Assembly: GCA_016278415.1 (NCBI GenBank)
Contig: JADQBV010000350.1
Location: forward strand, 1-6,869
Direction: 5' to 3'
Length of the DNA: 6,869 nt
DNA from: Halanaerobiales bacterium
Lineage (GTDB): Bacteria > Bacillota_F > Halanaerobiia > Halanaerobiales > DTU029
The notes beneath the pieces are model-generated. The model was not told the DNA's origin and made no database searches. It was given only the letters and a program-made list of their open reading frames with translations. This document shows positions 1 through 5,993 of the stretch, in pieces; position 1 is the stretch's first letter; the number at the start of each line of letters is the position of its first letter. A program made the position numbers and the translations under genes.

Positions 1-2776
1 TTTGGATTATTTGATTTGTCATTAATAGTAATGGTAAATCCGGTAAAGATAAGTAATATTGTTTTATAGTAAGGCCTTTATACTTTTCGTGATCCTTATA
101 TTTCATATTTATACAAATACCCTGCCACAAATTACCCTTATTATCAGCTAGATCTGTAAATTCAACTTCCCTCTCTGCCTCTTGAACAGTTATATTTTTT
201 AAATCAGAGGGATGTGTTAATATACCACCACACCAGGGGTTCCACCATGATTTAGGCCCTACTTCAGGATATTGTGAGTCAAGCCACTGCTTTCCTTTAT
301 ACGTTAATGAGTATAGGCTTGGAGCGTAATCCTTTGATGCATGATATACTAGGTCTCCGTTCGATATACAATATATATTCCCTTCTTTACTAGATAGTAG
401 TTCTTTTTTTATTTTTGTATTAGGGTTAACAAAGAACACAGGTTTTTTCTTCTTTAATACAATTGCATCTAGATTAATCTCAAGGTTAATTAAATCTAAA
501 TTACTTTCTGAATAAACATCCGTATTATAATTAAAAGGAATATTCAATTCTATTTCTCTTGCGAACTTTTCTTCTGTAATTACCATATCTTTATTTATAT
601 TATTATTTGTTGAGCTCAAAGATATATCGCCACTTATATCTGCTTTCTTATACCTTTTTACTTTTACATTAAAATCATCAGATACAAATGGATTCCCATC
701 ATTAATCTTTACACTAATGGTATCTTCAGCAATTCTTACTGTATCATCATCTGATTCAAGAGGCTTTTTATCTTTATTGAGTCCATAAGCATCTATTGCA
801 AAGGACCTCAAATCAAACCAGTTATCGTAAGTATCTATCGTTAAATAAATAGCATCTGTGTTTTTAAAAGTATCTGGGGATATTATACCTAAACTCTCTT
901 CGAGTAAAAAATGCCATTCATTAAATGTAAGTTTAGACGATGGAGACCAACAAATACCACTACTTGTTCCTTCAACATTATTAAACATCCAATTTTCACT
1001 TAAAAGCTTTAAATCCCAACTCTCTAACGCTATGTTTTCAGAACTCTTTAGTTCAATAATTGTGCCATCATATGGTAAAACAGCCTTTAACAAACTAAAA
1101 TAAATACCCCTTGCAATTGATATAGCCTCTGTCTCTGACTCCCCAATATTATGTACTTCATAATAACTCTCTAATACTCCATTAGAATACAGACGTAGAT
1201 AGGAGATTAATTCAAGATTTTTATTGTTTTGAGGTAGATAATGAGCCTTCATTAATATTGCTTGCTCTTCTTCTATAAATACTACCTTCTCTGCTCTCTT
1301 CTTAGAAAACTCTGTTGTATAAGGAAAACCTATCCGGGGGAACAAGAAAAACACTCTATCCTCTTTGGTATTATAATTACTCAAGCTAACACTATTATTT
1401 GATTTAGATAGTCTTAATTCGTAAGTTCCATTACATATAATCCAGTCTTTTTCTTTTTCACCACCATATTTTCTGCCAGGTCCATTAAAAGAGGCATGAA
1501 TAGTAGTTTGATAATCAATTTTCTTTTTCTTTAACGCAATCGAGATATTCATTTTTTCAGAATAGAAATTGTAATTGTTTAAAATAAACCTAATTGCTAA
1601 TGACTTCTTTTCATTAGGCTTCATTTCAACATGAAACTCATCATTAAGATATTTAACATCCTCATTACTAGGAATAACAAAAGAACAATTAATAGGCTCA
1701 TCATAAGCGTTTTCTAAATCTAGAAAACAGATACTTTCTGTATCAGTTAAAATCTCTCCATTCGGTATATTCAATTTGCATTTTACTGGGTACTTAGGCA
1801 AAATTCCATTACGAAATACTGCCATTTTACCATTAATCTCTATTTTAGCTGTCACAGCAGGGTGTGTACGAAAAATATCCTGTTCTTCTTCAATTCTATC
1901 TAGGTAAAATTCGCCACTGAGATTTATTTCATCTACAACAGTTAACGATTCTTCCATCATAAATTTTATATTTTTATCATTTTGTCCTTTTATTGAGACA
2001 TTTAGATTCTTACCAGATTTATTCTTTATATAATATTTTATTTTATATTTATTTTCAAAGGGCAATTGGTATTCGTGGAGTATTGATTCAATGAGATAAT
2101 CATCTGTCTCAATCATCCTTATCCCCCTACCCCTTCTATCGAATTTCATCTTTAGATAATTATCTAATGTTTCCCATTCATATTGGTAAATATTATAGTC
2201 ATCCTCTTCATTACCATCTGGCACAACCTCTATTTCTTTAATGCTATCTTCATACCAATCAATATCCTTAAAATAATCCTTAACAGCCTCAGTATTTAAG
2301 ACAGTCGGCAGGAAGTTCATCAGGTGTGTACTATCATCCCTTTTCTCCCAGAAGAAGCCACATTTTTTATATAATGGAACAGCCTTTATATTACCTGGCC
2401 AAGTATATAAATCCAAACGAGGCCAGTTTAATTCTATTGCCCGCTCAACACAAACTTTAACTAATTTCTTACCAACTTTTTTCCCATGATAATCGGGCCT
2501 AACATTTAATAATGGTATATACAGTGCTCCTTCATCCTCTTTATATTCATTAAAACTACAGTATCCGATTACCTGATCATTATCTACAGCCAGATAGGTA
2601 TTGATGTGATCATTATTCTTGTGTTCATCAATGATCTCTTCTCCAGTGTAGCATGTATCAGAGCCACCCCAATTACTAGAGCTTTTGTTCCACATATCAG
2701 CAATTGATGCTGCATATTCTTTTGAGTATTCCACAATTTTTATTTCATTCGGTTCTTTTACTGTTCGCAATTTCAT
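1..2776 (-). CDS. GNAT N-acetyltransferase domain fused to a very long C-terminal region (partial, runs off window)
   Basis: The frame is open without a stop from the ATG at 2776 to the window edge, giving at least 925 codons; the C-terminus is missing. Residues about 10-157 form a GNAT acetyl-CoA-dependent transferase domain: a central strand NTYLAVDNDQVIGYCSF (59-75), an acetyl-CoA loop RPDYHGKKVGKKL (93-105, the Q/R-x-x-G-x-G/A motif) and a C-terminal NIKAVPLYKKCGF (129-141). A typical GNAT protein ends there. Here some 770 further residues follow, rich in alternating hydrophobic/polar strands, with no signal peptide or membrane segment. Near residues 840-860 is an aromatic WWNPWCGGI motif that resembles beta-sandwich carbohydrate-active proteins, but I recognise no family or catalytic site. 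A short-spaced AAGGA (2785-2781) precedes the ATG. It starts 47 bp after the preceding GNAT gene, suggesting one operon. The acetyl acceptor is unknown. GNAT assignment is firm; the role of the rest is not inferred. Confidence 0.88.
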   Translation of the reverse strand, partial: MKLRTVKEPNEIKIVEYSKEYAASIADMWNKSSSNWGGSDTCYTGEEIIDEHKNNDHINTYLAVDNDQVIGYCSFNEYKEDEGALYIPLLNVRPDYHGKKVGKKLVKVCVERAIELNWPRLDLYTWPGNIKAVPLYKKCGFFWEKRDDSTHLMNFLPTVLNTEAVKDYFKDIDWYEDSIKEIEVVPDGNEEDDYNIYQYEWETLDNYLKMKFDRRGRGIRMIETDDYLIESILHEYQLPFENKYKIKYYIKNKSGKNLNVSIKGQNDKNIKFMMEESLTVVDEINLSGEFYLDRIEEEQDIFRTHPAVTAKIEINGKMAVFRNGILPKYPVKCKLNIPNGEILTDTESICFLDLENAYDEPINCSFVIPSNEDVKYLNDEFHVEMKPNEKKSLAIRFILNNYNFYSEKMNISIALKKKKIDYQTTIHASFNGPGRKYGGEKEKDWIICNGTYELRLSKSNNSVSLSNYNTKEDRVFFLFPRIGFPYTTEFSKKRAEKVVFIEEEQAILMKAHYLPQNNKNLELISYLRLYSNGVLESYYEVHNIGESETEAISIARGIYFSLLKAVLPYDGTIIELKSSENIALESWDLKLLSENWMFNNVEGTSSGICWSPSSKLTFNEWHFLLEESLGIISPDTFKNTDAIYLTIDTYDNWFDLRSFAIDAYGLNKDKKPLESDDDTVRIAEDTISVKINDGNPFVSDDFNVKVKRYKKADISGDISLSSTNNNINKDMVITEEKFAREIELNIPFNYNTDVYSESNLDLINLEINLDAIVLKKKKPVFFVNPNTKIKKELLSSKEGNIYCISNGDLVYHASKDYAPSLYSLTYKGKQWLDSQYPEVGPKSWWNPWCGGILTHPSDLKNITVQEAEREVEFTDLADNKGNLWQGICINMKYKDHEKYKGLTIKQYYLSLPDLPLLLMTNQIIQ

Positions 2777-2823
2777 CACGTCCTTAATCTATAGTATTAC
2801 TTATTTTTATATTCCTTGTTATT

Positions 2824-3288
2824 CTAGCCATTCTTTTTCATCATGAAATATTCAGTGATACCTTCTCTGTATAGGTCTGGAATAGCACCTACCTCTTTAT
2901 AGCCAAGCTTCTCATAAAACAATTTAGCTTTAGGGTTAAAATCTGCTACAACCAGAAATATTTTTGATGAATTGATAAACATCATCTCTTCAAAATGATT
3001 CATCATTTTTTTACCTATACCTTTGTTGCGGTATTCCTCTTTTATTGCAATTATGTGAAGATATGGGAAACTGTGAAAAGCCCCCTTAGGTATATAACCC
3101 ATAAATCCTACACAAGTATTATCTTTATCTAGAGCTACAAGTAGTGTTCCGGCTTCAACAAACTCATATACCCCATTATAGGCCTTTTCTTCATCAGTAA
3201 AGTATTTTTCTCCTAAATCCGACTTGATTAAAGCTTCTATACAGTCATTAATATGTTCTTTTTTTCCTTCAACCACTTTAATATTCAT
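2824..3288 (-). CDS. GNAT family N-acetyltransferase
   Basis: A single-domain cytoplasmic acetyltransferase of 154 residues, the usual length for the family, expected to move an acetyl group from acetyl-CoA to an amine on an unknown acceptor. Strand LLVALDKDNTCVGFMGY (49-65) leads to the acetyl-CoA loop EEYRNKGIGKKMM (84-96), and VADFNPKAKLFYEKLGYKEVG (from about 114) is the conserved closing motif with the tyrosine that often acts as general acid. I chose the ATG at 3288 rather than the in-frame TTG at 3303, because GGAGG (3301-3297) sits 8 nt before this ATG and the TTG codon would overlap the ribosome binding site itself. It lies 75 bp downstream of one GNAT gene and 47 bp upstream of another, with no terminator between, so the three are probably cotranscribed. 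Substrate cannot be predicted. Confidence 0.9.
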   Translation of the reverse strand: MNIKVVEGKKEHINDCIEALIKSDLGEKYFTDEEKAYNGVYEFVEAGTLLVALDKDNTCVGFMGYIPKGAFHSFPYLHIIAIKEEYRNKGIGKKMMNHFEEMMFINSSKIFLVVADFNPKAKLFYEKLGYKEVGAIPDLYREGITEYFMMKKNG

Positions 3289-3296
3289 TGTATTTT

Positions 3297-3301
3297 CCTC
3301 C
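3297..3301 (-). promoter_or_regulatory. Ribosome binding site that fixes the second GNAT start
   Basis: A full GGAGG core lies 8 nt upstream of the ATG at 3288. The upstream in-frame TTG at 3303 overlaps this site, so the longer reading (five extra residues, MEENT) is unlikely to be used. Confidence 0.85.
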
Positions 3302-3363
3302 AAATATTAATAGATAAATATAGGGAATAAACATTACTTTATATAAAGCGTCCATAAATTACC

Positions 3364-3834
3364 TTAATTAACTAGACTCTTAACCATTATTAAACAAGGA
3401 TTTTCCTCATCCCAGATCTCTTTGAACTCCTCTAAAGGATAAAATCCCATTTCCTTGTAAAACGCTCTGGTTCTTCTATAATACTCATATTCAGATGATT
3501 CTCCCAGGGTCTTTACCATAAAGAGATTATATCTGTTTTCTTTTAAATATTTCTCTGATATAGATACCAGGTTTCTACCGATTCCCTTTCGATGATATTC
3601 CTTTAATACCCCTGTAACATAAATATCGGCTGTATATTGATTATTATTTTTCAGACAAATAAATCCTACAATTTTTTCATTATCATATGCTGCATAGAAT
3701 TTCTTCCCCTTCACTGATTTAATATATTCTAATAAAGAGTCTTCATTACCAAACCATTCAGGCAATTCCTTCAAAATTATTTCTGTAATTTCTGATTTAA
3801 GCTTTTCATCCTTAATCTCTTTTATATTTATCAT
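3364..3834 (-). CDS. GNAT family N-acetyltransferase, first gene of the GNAT cluster
   Basis: A 156-residue single-domain acetyl-CoA-dependent acetyltransferase. Strand FYAAYDNEKIVGFICL (46-61) is followed by the acetyl-CoA loop KEYHRKGIGRNLV (78-90) and by TRAFYKEMGF (122-131), then a C-terminal stretch ending NPCLIMVKSL. That ending, with the TRAFY-MGF motif, is typical of a common but uncharacterised GNAT subgroup in Bacillota. AAGGAGA (3847-3841) is 6-7 nt before the ATG at 3834, a strong initiation signal. No convincing promoter lies close upstream; instead two tandem terminators and a small overlapping ORF precede it, so its expression probably depends on read-through from the promoter at 4296-4268. 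It leads two further GNAT genes on the same strand. The acceptor is unknown; small-molecule or drug acetylation is only a possibility suggested by the leader. Confidence 0.9.
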   Translation of the reverse strand: MINIKEIKDEKLKSEITEIILKELPEWFGNEDSLLEYIKSVKGKKFYAAYDNEKIVGFICLKNNNQYTADIYVTGVLKEYHRKGIGRNLVSISEKYLKENRYNLFMVKTLGESSEYEYYRRTRAFYKEMGFYPLEEFKEIWDEENPCLIMVKSLVN

Positions 3835-3883
3835 TAAATTTCTCCTTTTTAAAATTATTAAAAAAATGGCTCAACGTCAACAT
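3812..3883 (-). CDS. Possible leader peptide, 23 aa, overlapping the first GNAT start
   Basis: An ATG at 3883 opens 23 codons (MLTLSHFFNNFKKEK...) and stops at 3814-3812, 23 nt inside the first GNAT gene and in another frame. A duplicated Shine-Dalgarno, GGAGCGGAG (3900-3892), ends 8 nt before the ATG, which is the best reason to take it seriously. Ribosomes translating it would cross the GNAT ribosome binding site, so it could couple or tune translation of that gene. I recognise no family; it could be chance, since the frame is short. Confidence 0.35.
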   Translation of the reverse strand: MLTLSHFFNNFKKEKFNDKYKRD

Positions 3884-3931
3884 AAGGTAAACTCCGCTCC
3901 TTTACTATTGTTTAGAGAGATTTTATGGCAC

Positions 3932-3964
3932 AAAAAAACCACAGGAAAATAGCACCTCCTGTGG
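3932..3964 (-). terminator. Intrinsic terminator T2 (promoter-distal of a tandem pair)
   Basis: On the minus strand CCACAGGA is complementary to TCCTGTGG across a 10-nt loop (arms 3964-3957 and 3946-3939), followed by seven T residues (3938-3932). The 8-bp GC-containing stem plus T-run is a good intrinsic terminator. It lies about 100 bp before the first GNAT start and so between the promoter at 4296-4268 and that operon. The left arm reads into AGGAGGTG, an SD-like string hidden in the hairpin. Confidence 0.82.
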
Positions 3965-4005
3965 CTCTTTTATCAAATTATAACATAATATTCCGCTATG
4001 CTAAT

Positions 4006-4034
4006 AAAAAACCACAGGCATCACAACCTGTGGT
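4006..4034 (-). terminator. Intrinsic terminator T1 (promoter-proximal of a tandem pair)
   Basis: ACCACAGG pairs perfectly with CCTGTGGT (arms 4034-4027 and 4018-4011) around an 8-nt loop, and a run of six T follows on the minus strand (4011-4006). The 7-bp CCACAGG/CCTGTGG core is identical to that of the terminator 42 bp further on. It ends the transcript carrying the 35-codon ORF, or acts as a first attenuator of the GNAT operon. Confidence 0.82.
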
Positions 4035-4096
4035 AATTATAGTTAGTTATTAAAGTAATCCTTAAGAATAGAACACTTAAAAAAACTACTAATAAT

Positions 4097-4204
4097 CTAT
4101 AATATATTTCTACCGGTAGGTCGCAACATATTTCTTTTTATTTCATTATAATTCAAGACATCTTTCCCCTTTGAATAAGATACATTAATGTATAATCTAA
4201 TCAT
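4097..4204 (-). CDS. Possible small protein or leader peptide, 35 aa
   Basis: ATG at 4204 opens 35 codons (MIRLYINVSYSKGKDVLNYN...NIL) ending in TAG at 4099-4097. A G-rich AAAGGGGG (ending at 4213) lies 8 nt upstream, and a perfect SigA-type promoter starts transcription about 57 nt before the ATG, so the RNA is very probably made. The peptide is basic and has no membrane segment or signal peptide. I recognise no family. Two terminators follow within 165 bp. It may be a regulatory leader peptide for the GNAT operon, an independent small protein, or non-coding. An even shorter overlapping frame (ATG at 4223, MKGGREDD, stop at 4197) exists and is probably chance. Confidence 0.42.
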   Translation of the reverse strand: MIRLYINVSYSKGKDVLNYNEIKRNMLRPTGRNIL

Positions 4205-4232
4205 CTTCACGACCCCCTTTCATATGGTTAAT

Positions 4233-4250
4233 TTAATTAATATTAATTAA
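4233..4250. promoter_or_regulatory. 18-bp perfect AT palindrome just downstream of a promoter
   Basis: TTAATTAATATTAATTAA reads the same on both strands. It sits at about +11 to +28 of the transcript expected from the promoter at 4296-4268, a usual place for a repressor operator. The sequence is entirely A/T in an AT-rich genome, so chance is a real alternative; in RNA it could also form a weak 5' hairpin. Confidence 0.4.
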
Positions 4251-4267
4251 TTATTTAATTCACAACC

Positions 4268-4296
4268 ATTATATACCAGATAGTAAAACCTGTCAA
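4268..4296 (-). promoter_or_regulatory. Consensus SigA-type promoter for the small-ORF/GNAT leader
   Basis: On the minus strand the -35 box TTGACA (4296-4291) and the -10 box TATAAT (4273-4268) both match the consensus exactly and are 17 bp apart. Transcription should start near 4261 and run toward lower coordinates, through the 35-codon ORF and the two terminators to the GNAT genes. Confidence 0.9.
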
Positions 4297-4395
4297 GAAA
4301 GAATTTTAATTTTATGATACAACCATTATTATTAACCTCATAATTCTCTTAAGATTATTACGTAGCTTTATACTTTGTATCAATTAATTAAACAC

Positions 4396-4424
4396 GAAAG
4401 CCCTAACTAATAGCCAGGGCTTTC
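4396..4424 (-). terminator. Hairpin terminator downstream of the purine permease
   Basis: GAAAGCCCT and AGGGCTTTC form a perfect 9-bp stem with an 11-nt loop, about 74 bp past the permease stop. The following T-tract on the minus strand is weak (GTGTTTAATT), so efficiency is uncertain; no better terminator lies between the permease and the next promoter. The stretch from here to the next -35 box shows nothing recognisable. Confidence 0.62.
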
Positions 4425-4497
4425 TATCAAGTATTTCAAATACATACTTAAGTTATTTATCTGTTTATTATTCGTTATAATTGATATTCACTATATC

Positions 4498-5796
4498 TTA
4501 TAGCCAGATGAAATATGCAGCAAATAATACTCCAAGGGTATATACTAACCAATGAACATCTTTACCTTTTCCAGTAGCTAATTTAACTAATGGATAAACA
4601 ATAAATCCTAAAGCAATACCATCTGCAATGGAGTATGCGAAAGGCATAAAGATCATGGTTACAAAAGCTGGTAAAATTTCTGTGAAATCATCCCAGTCCA
4701 ATTTAGTAATATTAGTTATCATCATTGTACCTACTATGATTAATGCAGGTGAGGTAGCAGCTGATGGCACAATACTAACTAATGGTTTAAAAAATAGTGC
4801 TAATAAGAATAGTGCTGATACAACAACACCTGTTAAACCAGTACGTCCACCTTCAGCAACACCAGAAGCAGACTCCACATATGTTGTAACAGTACTTGTA
4901 CCAAAAAGTGCTCCACCAGTAGTACCTACAGCATCTGCAAGAAGTGCATTACTTGCTTTTGGTAGATCACCATTCTCGTCCAAGTAATCAGCCTGTTGAG
5001 CTACACCTACTAAAGTACCAGCAGTATCAAACATATCAACAAATAAGAATGATACCAATACACCTATTGTACCTAATTGCAAGGCGCCCATTATATCTAG
5101 TTGAAATAATACTTTGGACCAATCAACCATACGAGGCATCTCTACAAAACCATTGAATTGTGGTGTAACACCATTTAACCAGCCTAAAGCTGTAGCAGCT
5201 AAGATACCCCAGAGTAGAGCTCCTTTTACTTTTCTAGCATGTAAAATTCCAGTTATAATTAATCCTACAATTGCTATTAAAGCAGGGCCACTTGTTATAT
5301 TACCTAGAGCAACTAAAGTTGCAGGGTCATCTACAATAATATTTGCATTCTGTAAACCTATAAAAGCAATAAATAATCCAATACCTGCACTAATACCTGT
5401 CTTAATGGCCATAGGTATAGCATTTACAATCTTTTCTCTTACAGGTAATAGACTTAAAATAATAAAAATAATACCTTCCCAAAAAACAAGACCTAATGCA
5501 ACCTGCCAACTTACACCCAACTGTCCTACAACATAAAAAGCGAAAAAAGCATTTAAACCCATCCCTGAAGCAAGAGCAAATGGATAATTAGTAAAAAATG
5601 CCATACATAATGTACCTAAAATAATACCAGCAATAGTCGCAATAAATACCCCTTCAAAAGGCATTCCTGCTGCACTAAGTAAATCCGGATTAACAAAAAT
5701 AATATAAGCCATTGTCATAAAAGTAGTAAATCCTGCAATTACCTCAGTCTTTACATTTGTACCATTTTCCTTAAGCTTGAATAAGTTTTCTAACAT
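4498..5796 (-). CDS. pbuG: NCS2 family purine permease, AzgA/PbuG type (guanine/hypoxanthine)
   Basis: A complete 432-residue integral membrane transporter, close to the usual 430-440 of the family, with many hydrophobic segments and no signal peptide. It should import a purine base by proton symport. Diagnostic AzgA-type motifs are present: TTFMTMAYIIFVNP (24-37), ASGMGLNAFFAF (76-87), VDMFDTAGTLVG (253-264) with its membrane acidic residue, and the ALFGTSTVTTYVESASG...GGRTG region (296-320) with the conserved glutamate. The start is the first ATG, 5796; its ribosome binding site is an unusual run of seven G (5812-5806) followed by AAAG. The gene has its own promoter and a long leader carrying a guanine riboswitch, a ykkC-type element and a terminator. 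A C-type guanine aptamer favours guanine/hypoxanthine over adenine as substrate, which is inference; the symbol rests on that and on similarity to B. subtilis PbuG. Confidence 0.93.
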   Translation of the reverse strand: MLENLFKLKENGTNVKTEVIAGFTTFMTMAYIIFVNPDLLSAAGMPFEGVFIATIAGIILGTLCMAFFTNYPFALASGMGLNAFFAFYVVGQLGVSWQVALGLVFWEGIIFIILSLLPVREKIVNAIPMAIKTGISAGIGLFIAFIGLQNANIIVDDPATLVALGNITSGPALIAIVGLIITGILHARKVKGALLWGILAATALGWLNGVTPQFNGFVEMPRMVDWSKVLFQLDIMGALQLGTIGVLVSFLFVDMFDTAGTLVGVAQQADYLDENGDLPKASNALLADAVGTTGGALFGTSTVTTYVESASGVAEGGRTGLTGVVVSALFLLALFFKPLVSIVPSAATSPALIIVGTMMITNITKLDWDDFTEILPAFVTMIFMPFAYSIADGIALGFIVYPLVKLATGKGKDVHWLVYTLGVLFAAYFIWL

Positions 5797-5821
5797 TTAA
5801 TCTTTCCCCCCCATAAGTTTA

Positions 5822-5839
5822 TTAGGAATCTCTTCCTAA
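5822..5839 (-). other. 7-bp hairpin with GAGA tetraloop between terminator and permease start
   Basis: The RNA would read TTAGGAA-GAGA-TTCCTAA, a perfect stem capped by a GNRA loop, ending 25 nt before the permease ATG. It comes after the terminator, so it exists only in full-length mRNA. It could protect the mRNA end or space the ribosome site; no known family is recognised. Confidence 0.6.
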
Positions 5840-5843
5840 ACAT

Positions 5844-5903
5844 AAAAAGCCTCAACAGGTAGATTCCAAATTCTAACGAAGGAACCTACCCGTCCAGGCT
5901 TTT
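5844..5903 (-). terminator. Riboswitch-controlled intrinsic terminator of the permease leader
   Basis: On the minus strand AAAAGCCT (5903-5896) pairs with AGGCTTTTT (5852-5844), and inside this GGTAGGTTCC (5890-5881) pairs with GGAATCTACC (5867-5858), needing only one G-U wobble. The stem ends in five T. The left arm consists of the conserved 3' part of the ykkC-type aptamer (AAAAGCC and GGGTAGG), so folding of that aptamer and formation of the terminator exclude each other. Ligand binding there should therefore allow transcription to continue into the permease. Confidence 0.92.
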
Positions 5904-5990
5904 ATCCTCACGGTGTAATTCACTAATAAAAGTGAAACTAGCATCACTTGGTCCAGACTTACTAAATATGTAACGGAACCCTAGATGCAC
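5884..5990 (-). promoter_or_regulatory. ykkC-family riboswitch aptamer, probably PRPP-sensing (subtype 2)
   Basis: The minus strand carries ykkC-family landmarks in the right order: CTAGGGTTCCG (5984-5974), a small helix TTAC/GTAA (5973-5970 with 5962-5959), CTGGACCAAG (about 5956-5947), closing helix GCATC/GATGC (5988-5984 with 5945-5941), a variable hairpin TTCACT/AGTGAA (5936-5919), ACACCG (5916-5911), GGATAAAAGCC (5907-5897) and GGGTAGG. Known members sense guanidine, ppGpp, PRPP or nucleoside diphosphates. The CCGAGAG string usual in guanidine-I is absent here. Position directly after a guanine aptamer and before a purine gene matches the reported guanine-PRPP tandems, so PRPP is favoured. 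Overlap with the terminator arm predicts an ON switch. Family assignment is from memory of the consensus; ligand is inference, ppGpp being the main alternative. Confidence 0.8.
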
Positions 5991-5993
5991 TTC

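Noticed and set aside
858..1103. Plus-strand open frame of 81 codons
   Set aside because: It is wholly antisense to the long GNAT-fusion gene, which has an unbroken frame of over 900 codons, and it has no convincing ribosome site.
3289..3303. TTG start at 3303 adding five residues to the second GNAT
   Set aside because: It overlaps the GGAGG ribosome binding site that is ideally spaced for the ATG at 3288.
3850..3882. TTGACG and TAATTT, 17 bp apart, as a promoter directly before the first GNAT gene
   Set aside because: The start point would fall in or next to the ribosome binding site, leaving almost no leader, and the -10 box is poor.
3977..3982. Extended -10 box TGTTATAAT between the two tandem terminators as the GNAT promoter
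   Set aside because: It lacks a good -35 box, and a start there would run straight into the second terminator within a few bases, so it is a weak candidate; transcript mapping could still revive it.
4097..4260. Known structured RNA or toxin-antitoxin type I gene around the 35-codon ORF
   Set aside because: No familiar aptamer signature, no hydrophobic toxin peptide and no antisense promoter were found.
4628..5536. Three plus-strand open frames (4628-4987, 4944-5156, 5114-5536)
   Set aside because: They are antisense to the purine permease, whose family motifs are unmistakable; the frames are by-products of its codon use.
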